DNA of 64,000 bases, taken from the NCBI RefSeq assembly GCF_011393025.1, contig NZ_JAAOEO010000005.1:1-64000 (forward strand). Direction: 5' to 3'. This DNA comes from Neobacillus terrae (lineage in GTDB: Bacteria; Bacillota; Bacilli; Bacillales; Cytobacillaceae). The first letter of the stretch is position 1, and each line of letters opens with the position of its first letter. Position numbers and translations under genes: made by a program. Under the pieces are notes generated by a model. The model saw only the letters and a list, made by a program, of their open reading frames with translations, did no database searches and was not told the DNA's origin. Positions 8,491 through 17,120 of this stretch are shown piece by piece.

Positions 8491-9215
8491 GCTCGTGTTC
8501 GATTAAAATGATTTTGGAAAATGAATTTGACATTTATTTTAGCAGAAAAAAGATACAAAGAATTATGAAAAAGTATGGGATTGTTTGCCTTCACTGGAAG
8601 TCAAACACTTATAAAAAAAAGGCCAAAGCAACAAAAGAACATCAGGTTGTTCCTAACAAGTTAAACAGAGAATTTAAGGAAGGGATTCCAGGAAAAGTAT
8701 TATTAACGGATATTACATATTTACCATATAAAGGAAATAATATGGCTTATTTGTCAACAATAAAAGATGCCTCCACTAATGAGATTTTAGCTTATCATGT
8801 TTCAGATAGGATCACTTTAGATATCGCAACCACAACCATTGATAAATTAATGAGTAATAAGAAAATCAGCCTACACCCTGAAGCATTTATTCATTCAATT
8901 CAAGGAAGCGATTATACAAGCCTTCGATATCAAAAACTGTTAAAAGAATACGGGTTAGGCCAATCTATGTTCAGGCGGGGAAACTGTGGGGATAATGCCA
9001 CGCAGGAGTCCTTTTTTGGTCATTTAAAAGATGAGGTAGAATATCAATCTTGTAAGACATTAAAAGAATTAACGGCGAAAATAAATCATTACATGGTTTA
9101 CTATAACAATTATCGTTATCCATGGAATTTAAAAAAGATGACCCCCAATTCAATATAGGAATCATCTTCTAGCTGCTTAACTCTTTTTTTTATATCACGT
9201 GGGTGCCAGTTCACA
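8490..9215 (+). mobile_element. Remnant of an IS3 family insertion sequence
   Basis: The left boundary is where DUF1349 coding stops, next to a palindrome CCCGTACGGG at 8473-8482. The right boundary is where ArsR coding resumes, at about 9212-9216. The right end, GTGGGTGCCAGTTCACA, resembles the terminal inverted repeats of this group. The element lacks its left half and is not able to move. Confidence 0.7.
8500..9180 (+). pseudogene. IS3 family (IS150 group) transposase OrfB, truncated and frameshifted
   Basis: The frame carries the last two thirds of an IS3 OrfB: KKIQRIMKKYGIVC, then LLTDITYLPY (first catalytic Asp) and QESFFGHLKDEV (catalytic Glu). The second catalytic site reads HSIQGSDYTS instead of the usual HSDQG, so the key Asp is lost. 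GNCGDNAT also departs from the usual GNCWDNAP. The 5' third and OrfA are missing. Near 9141-9146 a run of five C shifts the frame. With four C the protein would continue as IQYRNHLLAA to the TAA at 9178-9180. Confidence 0.82.
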
Positions 9216-9464
9216 CCGGTCATGTACCTGTTGAAGTTGTACGGCATTAAGAAAATTCCTTCTATATTTCCCTTCTCGTCTAACCACTACCAAGTTTGCT
9301 TCTTCCAGAATATTTAGGTGTTTCATAATGGCGTACCGGGTGATATGAGGAAAACATTCATTTAATTCACCGGTTGTTTTAGGTGAATCCTTGAGTATAT
9401 CGAGAATTTCCCTTCGAATAGGCTGGCCTAAAGCTTTAAATACTAAGGAAAGCTCTTCTTCCAT
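9195..9464 (-). pseudogene. ArsR-family regulator with its C-terminus replaced by IS sequence
   Basis: About 80 residues are a typical winged helix (LSLVFKALGQPIRREILDIL, ITRYAIMKHLNILEEANLVVV, REGKYRRNFLNAVQLQQVHDR) of the ArsR type that usually sits next to an AHSA1/SRPBCC gene. Relatives continue well beyond VHDR. Here the frame runs into CELAPT and a stop, all derived from the right end of the IS remnant. The start is the ATG at 9464 with GGAAGGA upstream (an in-frame start 33 bases earlier lacks a site). DNA binding might survive, but the tail and the usual partner gene are lost. Confidence 0.75.
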
Positions 9465-9697
9465 TAAATCCTTCCTTTCGTATAAGTTATCAAACACGAT
9501 AACATGTGGCTAAAGGTAACATGTTAATCAAGTCGAGTCAAACTGATCCCATTTTGCAAAATAGTATTCATGATTTGATATGTAAAAAAACAGCATACTT
9601 CCCTGGGGAAAGAATGCCCGTCAATAAATAGGCTTGACCAGCTAATTCTGGCTGCCCTTATTTATGTTTTTTATCTTAGAGTAAAAGAACAAAAACC

Positions 9698-10663
9698 CTA
9701 ACCTATTTTCACTGTATCTTTTTCTAAGTCCTTTAATCTTTCTGCAACTTGTTCTTCTGTTAAACCTTGTTCTGCTACATATCTGTTTCTTGGGTGTACT
9801 CTGCATTCATGTGTGCATCCACGCAAATATTTATGCTCATTCTCTTCTGAACATAAAATTTGTTTATTACACTCAGGATTTGCACAGTTTACATATCTTT
9901 CACAAGGTTCACCTGTAAAGTAATCCTTTCCGACAATCACATGTTCAGTTCTGTTAACTGGAACGCTAATCCGTGAATCAAACACATAGAGTTGTCCATC
10001 CCACAATTTACCCATTGCTTCTGGATCTTTACCATAGGTAACGATTCCACCGTGGAGTTGGGATACGTCTTCAAAGCCTTCCTTCACTAACCATCCGGAA
10101 AACTTCTCGCATCGAATACCTCCTGTACAATATGTCAGGATTTTTTTACCTTCGAACTGCTCTTTATTTTCTCGAATCCATTCAGGCAATTCACGGAAAT
10201 TCGTAATGTCAGGTTTTATCGCTCCTCTAAAATGACCTAAATCGTATTCATAGTCATTTCTTGCATCAATGATGACTGTGTCCGGATCTTGCATAGCCTC
10301 ATAGAACGTTGCCGGTTCCAGATGTTTACCTGTTACCATTAAAGGATTAATATCATCTTCTAAACGAAGCGTAACAAGTTCTTTTCGGTACCGCACATGC
10401 ATTTTCTTGAAAGCGTGGGCATCTTCTTCATCCACTTTAAACACCATTTCTGCAAAACGTGGATCTTCATTCATTGCTTTCATATATTTTTCAGTTGCTT
10501 CAATTGTACCTGATACTGTTCCGTTAATTCCTTCATCTGCTACAAGAATACGGCCTTTAAGACCTAACTCTTTGCAAAAGTTTAAATGCTCACGTGCAAA
10601 TTCTTCTCCGTTCTCTATCGGAACATACATGTAATACAATAAAACACGGAATTGTTTTTCCAT
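9698..10663 (-). CDS. trhO: tRNA uridine-34 hydroxylase TrhO (rhodanese-like)
   Basis: The 321-residue protein matches TrhO/YbfQ. It has an N-terminal acylphosphatase-like part ([17 protein letters not shown]) and a rhodanese domain with the active-site loop YCTGGIRC (Cys at about residue 179). The C-terminal cysteine-rich segment is [12 protein letters not shown] followed by CTHEC. TrhO uses molecular oxygen to form 5-hydroxyuridine at tRNA position 34. The ATG at 10663 has AGGTGAAAAG upstream. A longer in-frame reading through the promoter is not credible. A strong promoter and a palindrome shared with sodA lie upstream. Confidence 0.92.
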   Translation of the reverse strand: MEKQFRVLLYYMYVPIENGEEFAREHLNFCKELGLKGRILVADEGINGTVSGTIEATEKYMKAMNEDPRFAEMVFKVDEEDAHAFKKMHVRYRKELVTLRLEDDINPLMVTGKHLEPATFYEAMQDPDTVIIDARNDYEYDLGHFRGAIKPDITNFRELPEWIRENKEQFEGKKILTYCTGGIRCEKFSGWLVKEGFEDVSQLHGGIVTYGKDPEAMGKLWDGQLYVFDSRISVPVNRTEHVIVGKDYFTGEPCERYVNCANPECNKQILCSEENEHKYLRGCTHECRVHPRNRYVAEQGLTEEQVAERLKDLEKDTVKIG

Positions 10664-10735
10664 TATCTTTTCACCTGCGCTTTTATATTGGTATAATATA
10701 TAGACTAAAAAGGATTTTTTATAAGTGAATGATAT

Positions 10736-10757
10736 TTTTATACCCAAAGGTATAAAA
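10736..10757. promoter_or_regulatory. Palindromic operator at trhO
   Basis: TTTTATACC, a 4-base spacer and GGTATAAAA form a perfect 9-bp inverted repeat. It begins just downstream of the trhO -10 box, where a bound repressor would block transcription. The same layout is found at sodA, the SufR-like gene and the DUF1450 operon. Two TTATACCAATA half-sites flank it at about 10687 and 10769. Confidence 0.65.
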
Positions 10758-10766
10758 TACCTAGAT

Positions 10767-10795
10767 ATTATACCAATAAAACTTAAAAATTTCAA
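10767..10795 (-). promoter_or_regulatory. Strong sigma-A promoter of trhO
   Basis: On the minus strand TTGAAA (plus 10790-10795) and TATAAT (plus 10767-10772) are separated by exactly 17 bases. A TGG just before the -10 makes it an extended -10. Confidence 0.75.
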
Positions 10796-10859
10796 ACTCA
10801 TTTTTGTTAAACAGATGGTGTTAATAATTCAATTATGATCACAGCATCCTGTTCTATTA

Positions 10860-11802
10860 TTATTCAATACCTAATATATTCTTTGCCTGGGCCTTATCTG
10901 CTTCCATCAGTTGAATAAGAGAATCTAATCCTGTAAATTTTATTTCTTCCCTTAAGTATCGTAAAAAGGAAACTGTTACTGATTTCCCATATAAATCACC
11001 GGTAAAATCGATAAGATAAGCTTCTATTAAATATACCTCCCCGCTCCACAGTAGGACGGTATCCTGCGCTAATAAGAACGTGCCAAAACTCATTTCCGCT
11101 TCCTTCAATCTTAATTTCAGCTGTTCCTATATAAACACCAGGTTTCGGAAAAACATATGTATCTACATCGCCTAAATTTATAGTTGGAAAACCAAGGGTT
11201 CTTCCTAAAGCTTCTCCATGGATAACTTCACCTGTAATAGTGTAGGCTCTTCCCAACAGTGCTGCAGCAGCCTCCATTCTTCCCTCCTTTATAAGGGATC
11301 GAATATCATTGCTGCTAATCACCTTTCCATTTTGCTTTATTAAAGGAACAACTGTAACGGGAATATTGATACTCTAACAAAGTTCAGCTAGATCTGATAC
11401 GGAACCTTCCCGGCCTTTTCCAAAGTGGAAATCGTCTCCAATTATAATTCTTTTAACCTGCAGCCTGGAAATATGCTCTAGAAAAAATTCGCGCGCTGTT
11501 ATGTCCGCATATTCCTTTGTAAAGGCGATGTTATAGATTCGTTCAACACCGAACTGTTTAAGAACTCTTGCCTTTTCTTTTTCTGGTGTCATTTTATTCT
11601 TATATTCTTTGTCTTCCCTTAAAATCCAGCGTGGATGATCTGAAAAGCTCATAACCGCAAGAGTCTCGTTTTCATTTTTCAGCTCTCTGGCCTTGTGAAG
11701 GATAGCTTGATGTCCAAGATGAATTCCATCAAATTTTCCAATCAATAAAATTAAAGGGATATCATCTCTGGGAGGTTTTGATGTAATTTCAATGATCTCC
11801 AA
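10860..11802 (-). pseudogene. Bifunctional riboflavin kinase/FAD synthetase (RibF-like), disrupted
   Basis: The first part (11802-11374) is the FAD synthetase domain, with LIGKFDGIHLGHQ near the start and the GDDFHFGKGREG site. It is cut by an in-frame TAG at 11374-11376, after which the same frame continues. The flavokinase domain follows (GEVIHGEALGRTLGFPTINL, PGVYIGTAEIKI). A one-base frameshift at about 11035-11045 separates GYRPTV from GEVYLIEAYLIDFTGDLYG. The intact enzyme would turn riboflavin into FMN and FAD. It ends an operon of flavin-dependent enzymes, so it likely served them. The start is a TTG with AAAGGA upstream. Confidence 0.82.
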
Positions 11803-11871
11803 TGAATATCTTCCTTTCATCCATAAAAGTTTCGAACGGAAAGCAGGTGGAATAAGGATCCTTAGTTGCTT

Positions 11872-12438
11872 TTAGAAATCGTATTTTGCCTCTTTTTCCT
11901 CTCGAAGCTTCGTAAGGGTCTCCGTTAACAAAACCGTATCTTCAACAAGACGTTCAATTCTAAAAAGGACATCATCATTTACAATTTGTTTGTTATGGAA
12001 ATCCTTTTCCTCAATAAATACATAAGTCTGAACAATTTGGCCTTTCATATAAGAAACAATTGGCTTAAGCTGTTGTTCAACTACCAGATAGTGTTTGGCA
12101 GAACCTGCTGTTACAAGAATGCTTACCACTTTATCACGAAAGGCGCTCACAGGCAGCAGGTCGAAAATGTTTTTTAAAGTAGCTGGAATTGATGCCTGAA
12201 AAATAGGTGTTCCGATCACAAGCGCATCAGCCTCCATGATTGTTTTTGTCACGTATCCAGTATCACCTTCGTATTCCAAGTAATTTCTTCCATCACTAAA
12301 CTGAAGATTATATTCTGCAAGGTCGATCAGTGTAAACTGTGCTTCTGGAAGTTTTTCAGAGATTTCCCTGGATAAGCAGTTCATTGCGGTTCTCGTCTTA
12401 GATCCTACTATGGAGCCGGATATTCCAACTATCTTCAC
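11872..12438 (-). CDS. NADPH-dependent FMN reductase (second of the operon)
   Basis: A 188-residue flavodoxin-fold protein. GISGSIVGSKTRTAM at residues 4-18 is the FMN phosphate loop, and ADALVIGTPIFQASIPATLKN contains the conserved TPxYxxSIP-like strand of NADPH-dependent FMN reductases. It should supply reduced FMN to the LLM-class monooxygenase encoded 12 bases upstream. The start is a GTG with GGAGGAG seven bases before it. It is paralogous to the protein encoded at 13627-14175 (same SGS-GSKT start and SIP strand). A broken RibF gene follows 69 bases downstream. Confidence 0.88.
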   Translation of the reverse strand: MKIVGISGSIVGSKTRTAMNCLSREISEKLPEAQFTLIDLAEYNLQFSDGRNYLEYEGDTGYVTKTIMEADALVIGTPIFQASIPATLKNIFDLLPVSAFRDKVVSILVTAGSAKHYLVVEQQLKPIVSYMKGQIVQTYVFIEEKDFHNKQIVNDDVLFRIERLVEDTVLLTETLTKLREEKEAKYDF

Positions 12439-12450
12439 GATGTTCTCCTC

Positions 12451-13509
12451 CTATTTTTTTGCTGTATATTTCCTTATTGCAGGTAAAATTTCGGTGCCGA
12501 TAATTTCAATATTCTTCATTAATCGATCAAATGGCATACCGCCAAAATCCATTTGTGCGAGATAACGCTGATGACCGAAAAGCTCATATTGATACAAGAT
12601 TTTCTCGATGATTTGCTGCGAGCTTCCTACGTTAATAACACTGCGTTTATCTGCAGCCTGAGCGAAAGCCTGTTTTGGAAAGCCTTGTCCATTTGTTAGT
12701 ACCATTCCTTCATTAATATATGGATACATCTCTCTCATGGCTTCTTGTGACGTTTCTGCTGCAAAGAAAAATCCTGTTGTTCCAACTGGTAAAGCAGACG
12801 GGTCAAAACCATTGTTCCTCGCTGTTTCCCTGTACGCTTCTATTATATTTTTATAGATGCCTGCAGGGCCTCCAAGAGCTGCAAGCATCATCGGAACGCC
12901 TGCATAACCCGCCTTCATAGCACTGGATGATGTACCTCCAACCGCGCGCCAAATGGGAAGTGAACCGTTTTTTGGCCGGGGCAGAATTTCTGCATTTTTT
13001 AATGGCTCACGGTAATTTCCACTCCAATTAACGATTTCTTCTTCATTGATTTTAAGCAGCAAATCAAACTTTTCTTCGAACAGCGCTTCATAATCACTAA
13101 GGTTATAGCCTAATAGATGATATAGCCCAACACGGGACGCCCGGCCGGCGATAATCTCTGCACGTCCATCTGAAATCAAATCAATTGTGGCAAAATCCTC
13201 GTACACACGTACTGGATCTGAAGTACTAATGATTGTCGAAGAGCTTCCGATCTTAATGTTTTTTGTCGCCTGGGCTATAGCAGATAAAACAACTGAATGG
13301 GCCTGAGTGACAAAGTAATCCTGATGGCTCTCTCCCACACTAAAAAAGTCAATACCTGCCTGCTCAGCATGCTGGGCCAATTCAATAATTTCCTTTATCC
13401 GCTGCTGAGCCGAAATGCGTTTTCCGGTTTTTGGGTCGGGAATATGATCTCCTAAAGTATATAGGCCAAATTCAAGCCCTTTGCTCGTATCGATTCGATA
13501 TTTTTCCAT
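12451..13509 (-). CDS. LLM-class flavin-dependent oxidoreductase
   Basis: The 352-residue TIM-barrel protein belongs to the luciferase-like monooxygenase class. It shows GLYTLGDHIPDP at the start, AEQAGIDFFSVGESH, KIGSSSTIIS, FATIDLISDGRAEIIAGR and the C-terminal GGMPFDRLMKNIEIIG. These enzymes use FMNH2 from a separate reductase to oxygenate their substrate, and two such reductase genes flank it. The substrate cannot be read from the sequence. An ATG 12 bases upstream falls within the AAAGGATG ribosome site, so the ATG at 13509 is the likely start. Confidence 0.88.
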   Translation of the reverse strand: MEKYRIDTSKGLEFGLYTLGDHIPDPKTGKRISAQQRIKEIIELAQHAEQAGIDFFSVGESHQDYFVTQAHSVVLSAIAQATKNIKIGSSSTIISTSDPVRVYEDFATIDLISDGRAEIIAGRASRVGLYHLLGYNLSDYEALFEEKFDLLLKINEEEIVNWSGNYREPLKNAEILPRPKNGSLPIWRAVGGTSSSAMKAGYAGVPMMLAALGGPAGIYKNIIEAYRETARNNGFDPSALPVGTTGFFFAAETSQEAMREMYPYINEGMVLTNGQGFPKQAFAQAADKRSVINVGSSQQIIEKILYQYELFGHQRYLAQMDFGGMPFDRLMKNIEIIGTEILPAIRKYTAKK

Positions 13510-13626
13510 ATAATTAAGCATCCTTTATGTAATTTTATTTTTATTGCCGCCGATCATCTCACTTGATGCAATAGCTAAGGATGTAAATTTTTTTACAAAT
13601 CGCAAAAACCAAATAGCTTTATGGTA

Positions 13627-14175
13627 TTAATTTTTATCTCTCCCACTTAGACTTTTTTGCAAAAAAATCATTTCATCCGCTAATAATCTTATACGATTAT
13701 TAACTTCTGGATTGGTGATTTCGTTATTTTCATTAAAGTCATTATTGTGGACAAAAACATTGGCTGATGGAACGACACCTTTTAAGTAGGTTAGGATTGG
13801 TTTAAGCTGGAATTCCTGAACAAGAAAGTGCTTATCAGTTCCAGCTGTTGTGATCATTCCGGTCACCTTGTTTTTAAAAACATCCATTGGCATGTGGTCA
13901 AACAAATTTTTTAAAGCCCCAGGAATCGATGCTTGATAAATCGGTGTACCAATGACAAGGAAGTCAGCTGTTGACACTGTATTAACCACCTTTACGGTGT
14001 CATTGTTGTAATAGCTTAGCGGCGTCCCTTTCACAAATTCCACTTCATAATCCTTTAAATCAATAAGTTCAATTTCAATCGATGGATCAATAGCCTTAGC
14101 TGCCTGCAATACTTCAAAGACAGCCTTTGACGTTTTAGAACCGATCAGCGAGCCTGAGACACCAACAAGTTTCAT
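13627..14175 (-). CDS. NADPH-dependent FMN reductase (first of the operon)
   Basis: A 182-residue flavodoxin-fold protein with VSGSLIGSKTSKAVF at the N-terminus and IGTPIYQASIPGALKNLFDHM in the middle, as in FMN reductases of the SsuE/YhdA type. AAGGAGG precedes the ATG. It opens a four-gene minus-strand unit with an LLM-class monooxygenase, a second reductase and a RibF-like flavokinase. Having two reductases for one monooxygenase is unusual. They may differ in coenzyme preference, or a second partner may be encoded elsewhere. Confidence 0.88.
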   Translation of the reverse strand: MKLVGVSGSLIGSKTSKAVFEVLQAAKAIDPSIEIELIDLKDYEVEFVKGTPLSYYNNDTVKVVNTVSTADFLVIGTPIYQASIPGALKNLFDHMPMDVFKNKVTGMITTAGTDKHFLVQEFQLKPILTYLKGVVPSANVFVHNNDFNENNEITNPEVNNRIRLLADEMIFLQKSLSGRDKN

Positions 14176-14289
14176 TGCCTTTTCCTCCTTTTAAATAGGA
14201 CATCCTCAATTTTTTCCTATGTGCTATTCCCTTTTATTTCATTTTATTGTGGTATTCCCACTATGTAGACAAATAGTTGAATTTATTAA

Positions 14290-14450
14290 TGGGGACAAAT
14301 ATGTAAGCCTCGAACGTCTAGTGAACAAATCTTAATGACCCAAGCGACTTTTTTCCCTGGCACACTGGCTCGTGGAAAAATCTTAGGGAACCCAAGCCAC
14401 TTTTATCTATAAAAGCCATCTCGTGGACAAATCGTAAGCAACCGGTGAGA
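14290..14450. repeat. 51-bp tandem repeat
   Basis: GTGAACAAATCTTAATGACC (14321), GTGGAAAAATCTTAGGGAACC (14372, last base aside) and GTGGACAAATCGTAAGCAACC (14423) start units spaced exactly 51 bases apart. A partial unit, GGGGACAAATATGTAAGC, begins at 14290. The units carry CCCAAGC-ACTTTT in their second half. Otherwise the region 14176-14542 is gene-free. Confidence 0.7.
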
Positions 14451-14542
14451 GATTTGTACCTCTACCCAGTCTCGCCGATTTTTTTACCCTAAAATCCTTA
14501 CCTAAAAAATAAGGTGCCAAAAAGGCACCTTATCACATACCA

Positions 14543-15163
14543 TTATTTTTGTGCACTCTCATACTTTTCTGTTACAGCATCCCAGTTGATGATGTTAAAG
14601 AAGCTGGCAATATAGTCAGGTCTTCTATTTTGGTAATTTAGATAATATGCATGCTCCCAAACATCAAGGCCAAGTACAGCAGTCTTGCCTTCCATAATCG
14701 GGTTATCCTGGTTTGGTGTGCTTGTTACCTCTAACTTGCCGTTTTCACCAGCAACGAGCCATGCCCAGCCGGATCCGAAACGTGTTGTGGCAGCTGCTGA
14801 GAATTCCTTTTTAAAGCTGTCAAAGCTTCCGAATGATTCATTGATCGCTGCTTCAAGCTTGCCTGAAGGAGCGTTGTTTTCTTTAGCTGGAGCAATGACT
14901 TCCCAGAACAGGCTGTGGTTCAGGTGACCGCCCCCATTGTTTCTTACAGCATTTCGAACCGCTTCTGGAACAGCATCAAGGTTTGAAAGAAGTTCTTCCA
15001 AGGATTTTTCCTGAAGTTCAGGCTTTCCTTCTAGAACAGCATTCAGGTTGTTTACATATGTCTGATGGTGTTTGCCATAGTGAATCTCCATGGTGGCCTT
15101 GTCAATATAAGGCTCCAAAGCATCAAAATCATAATTTAAAGCTGGAACTGAATATGTAGTCAT
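14543..15163 (-). CDS. sodA: Superoxide dismutase, Mn/Fe family
   Basis: The 206-residue enzyme has the metal ligands expected for the family: His28 in [13 protein letters not shown], a second His in [11 protein letters not shown], and Asp and His in [21 protein letters not shown]-type and AWLVA segments fit the Mn-type enzyme of bacilli. It dismutates superoxide in the cytoplasm. GGGGGA precedes the ATG. The gene faces a SufR-like regulator across 170 bases that contain two copies of a shared palindrome, one over its probable -10 region, so redox-linked control is likely. Confidence 0.95.
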   Translation of the reverse strand: MTTYSVPALNYDFDALEPYIDKATMEIHYGKHHQTYVNNLNAVLEGKPELQEKSLEELLSNLDAVPEAVRNAVRNNGGGHLNHSLFWEVIAPAKENNAPSGKLEAAINESFGSFDSFKKEFSAAATTRFGSGWAWLVAGENGKLEVTSTPNQDNPIMEGKTAVLGLDVWEHAYYLNYQNRRPDYIASFFNIINWDAVTEKYESAQK

Positions 15164-15185
15164 TTTTTTGTCCCCCTATAATATT

Positions 15186-15205
15186 TTTATACCAATTAGT
15201 ATAAT
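15186..15205. promoter_or_regulatory. Palindromic operator at sodA
   Basis: TTATACC (15187-15193), a 4-base spacer and AGTATAA (15198-15204) have the 7-4-7 layout of the trhO operator with one arm mismatch. It overlaps the probable -10 region (TATAAA on the minus strand) of sodA. Confidence 0.6.
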
Positions 15206-15271
15206 TAGTACATTTAAATAGTAATAGATGTAATTCTAGAAATCAAATAATTACGCTCTGATTTTTAATAT

Positions 15272-15291
15272 TTTATACTTTATGGTATAAT
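15272..15291. promoter_or_regulatory. Palindromic operator over the promoter of the SufR-like gene
   Basis: TTATACT (15273-15279), a 4-base spacer and GGTATAA (15284-15290) form the same 7-4-7 palindrome. TATGGTATAAT at 15281-15291 is an extended -10 for the rightward gene, so the site covers the promoter and suggests autoregulation. Confidence 0.6.
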
Positions 15292-15336
15292 TAATGTGTA
15301 ACTTTATAATTTCTTCTCCTCAAGTGGAGGTATAAT

Positions 15337-15969
15337 ATGAATGCTATAACCAAGAGCACGAAAGAGAAAATTCTTGATTTGCTAAAAAAGGAAGAACAGA
15401 TGACGGTTAATGATTTGACACATCGCCTTGAGATTACCCATATGGCTGTACGAAAGCACCTTAACAGCCTTGAAAAGGACGGTCTTATTGCTTCGAAGAC
15501 AATCAAGCAGCCCATGGGAAGGCCGCTCCAATTATATACTCTCTCCAATAAGGCACAATCCCATTTTCCGAAAAACTACGAGGGCATCAGCGTTGAGTTC
15601 CTTCATGATATTAAGGAAATTCATGGTGAAGAGTCAGTCGAGCTTTTATTTAAAAAAAGAGAAGACCGCCTCACACGTGAGTACAGCAAAAGACTAGGTA
15701 ATAAATCTACCGTTCAAGAGAAGCTTCATGAACTGACCGATATCCAAAACGAAAAAGGATATATGGCTGAGCTCACTCGGGTGGATGAGAACACCTTCGA
15801 ACTGACAGAGTATAACTGTCCAATATTCTCTGTCGCTAAAGAATATAAAGTCGCTTGCCGCTGTGAGACCGAGCTCTTTAAAAATATTCTCGGTACGGAA
15901 CGGATCAACAGAAGCTGCTGCCAAACAGATGGCTACAGTCACTGCAAGTTTCTTTTTCAAATAAATTGA
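15337..15969 (+). CDS. SufR-like winged-helix regulator with C-terminal cysteines
   Basis: Residues 5-70 form a DeoR/SufR-type winged helix (KEKILDLLKKEEQMTVNDL, THMAVRKHLNSLEKDGLI, MGRPLQLYTLS). The C-terminal domain is a heme/Fe-S sensor-like fold with cysteines at 161, 174, 176, 194, 195 and 203, including a C-X12-C pair. SufR proteins bind a [4Fe-4S] cluster and repress Fe-S or oxygen-related genes. The start is an ATG with GGAGGT upstream. It faces sodA, and palindromes in its own promoter match those at sodA, trhO and the DUF1450 operon. Cluster binding is inferred. Confidence 0.82.
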   Translation: MNAITKSTKEKILDLLKKEEQMTVNDLTHRLEITHMAVRKHLNSLEKDGLIASKTIKQPMGRPLQLYTLSNKAQSHFPKNYEGISVEFLHDIKEIHGEESVELLFKKREDRLTREYSKRLGNKSTVQEKLHELTDIQNEKGYMAELTRVDENTFELTEYNCPIFSVAKEYKVACRCETELFKNILGTERINRSCCQTDGYSHCKFLFQIN

Positions 15970-15996
15970 GGAGCATACCCGGTATGCTCCTCTTTT
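15968..15996. terminator. Bidirectional terminator between convergent genes
   Basis: GAGGAGCATAC (15968-15978) and GTATGCTCCTC (15982-15992) form a perfect 11-bp stem followed by TTTTC. It separates the SufR-like gene from the convergent membrane protein gene. Confidence 0.88.
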
Positions 15997-16003
15997 CTTT
16001 TAT

Positions 16004-16480
16004 TCATTTCCCTACCCTGCTTTTCGGATAGCCTCTAATCATTCTAATAATGTTAACAGCAAACAGGAAAAAAATAATCAATGCGTTAATGGTATTTGAC
16101 CCCAAAAAAATTTGGGCAAGGACGGCAGCAATTATTGGTTTAGTCAAAGCAAAAATGGTCATTTTCCAAAGAAACTGAAGCTTTAACTTTCTCTTTAAAG
16201 GTTTACTGAATACCAGGCCGCAAAATGATAGAAAGGTGATTCCCACCAATCCATAGAGTAACATAAAAAATGGATATAAAATAAGCACCTGGGTGATATA
16301 AAGACTTTGGTTTTCCTGATTGGTATGTAAAAGCAAGTTTATTTCCAAAGGAAGAAGAATTACGGTCATGAGTATGAAAAAGTAAAGGATCGCTTTTTTC
16401 ATATCATATTTGTTCAACCGTAAGACAGCTTCCTTTTTTGGAAATAACATGGAATATTTCAATATATTCATATATTTCAT
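16004..16480 (-). CDS. Membrane protein, possibly DUF1189-related
   Basis: A 158-residue protein with four predicted membrane helices (ILYFFILMTVILLPLEINL, YITQVLILYPFFMLLYGLVG, FLWKMTIFALTKPIIAAVL, INALIIFFLFAVNIIRMI). N-terminal KYSMLFPKKEAVLRL resembles the start of DUF1189 proteins, but it is shorter than that family and the match is uncertain. AAAGGGA lies before the ATG. It begins 15 bases after the DUF1450 gene stop, so it is the last gene of a small operon headed by the palindromic operator. Confidence 0.62.
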   Translation of the reverse strand: MKYMNILKYSMLFPKKEAVLRLNKYDMKKAILYFFILMTVILLPLEINLLLHTNQENQSLYITQVLILYPFFMLLYGLVGITFLSFCGLVFSKPLKRKLKLQFLWKMTIFALTKPIIAAVLAQIFLGSNTINALIIFFLFAVNIIRMIRGYPKSRVGK

Positions 16481-16495
16481 GGCTTCGTCCCTTTA

Positions 16496-16741
16496 TTAAG
16501 CATAGACAGCCAATTCAGCTTCTATTTGCTCTTTAATGAGCTCCAGGCATTCCTCGGAAGTTTTGGCGAATATTCTCTTGCCGTTAACGATGGCATACGG
16601 CCTTTTCGCACACATTCCGCAAAAGGAAAGGCAGCTGTTTTCAATTACTGCCACTTCCGGATATTCTGTTTCCAAAATTTCAGCTAAAGGAATCTCCGTA
16701 ATAAGGCTGCCATCACAAAATTCTACAACAACAATTCCCAT
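16496..16741 (-). CDS. DUF1450 (YuzB-like) small cysteine protein
   Basis: The 81-residue protein has the DUF1450 layout: VVVEFCDGS near the N-terminus and ENSCLSFCGMCAKRPYAIVNG in the middle, giving a C-X3-C-X2-C cluster like that of thioredoxin-fold [2Fe-2S] ferredoxins. Binding of an Fe-S cluster is plausible but unproven for this family. AAGGAGGG precedes the ATG at 16741. An 18-residue upstream extension lacks a site. It lies between a frameshifted unknown gene and a membrane protein gene, all downstream of an operator shared with sodA. Confidence 0.82.
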   Translation of the reverse strand: MGIVVVEFCDGSLITEIPLAEILETEYPEVAVIENSCLSFCGMCAKRPYAIVNGKRIFAKTSEECLELIKEQIEAELAVYA

Positions 16742-16778
16742 TGCACTTTCCCTCCTTGTCTTGCGATTCAAAAAGTTC

Positions 16779-17089
16779 TTAGAGAGCTGAAACAATAAGT
16801 TTCAGCTTCTTTCCTTCGTGCTTTACCAGGAAGTCAATGATATCATCATCTTCTATAAAAAAATCATTCACATATTTCGTACCCCTGTGAAAGTTTTGAG
16901 TCCCTTCATAGAAAAATACCTCAGCAGTTCCCATGTATGTTTGGGAAAAACAGAATCACAGCCAATGTTCAAATGAACCATCTTACCATATAAAAAACTA
17001 AAAAGTTTTGAGACAGGCTCTCCATCAATGAGTACAACCTCTGATCCTTTATTCTGCTGGACGGTAATAAGTCCTTGTATTTCTTTCAT
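16779..17089 (-). pseudogene. Unrecognised small gene with a one-base frameshift
   Basis: From the ATG at 17089 (AGAGGAAG upstream) the frame reads MKEIQGLITVQQNKGSEVV and goes to KTFTGVRNM and a stop at 16868. If one G is removed from a GGGG run near 16885, the protein continues as TKYVNDFFIEDDDIIDFLV and then KHEGKKLKLIVSAL, to a TAA at 16779-16781, giving about 103 residues. The second part is clearly protein-like. I do not recognise the family. It is the first gene of the operon controlled by the operator at 17121-17140. Confidence 0.55.
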
Positions 17090-17120
17090 ATGTCTTCCTC
17101 TATGTGCGACAAAGTTATTT

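Noticed and set aside
9626..9667. Imperfect inverted repeat after trhO as a terminator
   Set aside because: The stem has several mismatches and no proper T run on the minus strand, so I did not call it.
13510..14290. FMN riboswitch upstream of the flavin operon
   Set aside because: I looked for the conserved RFN element sequence in the leader regions and did not find it.
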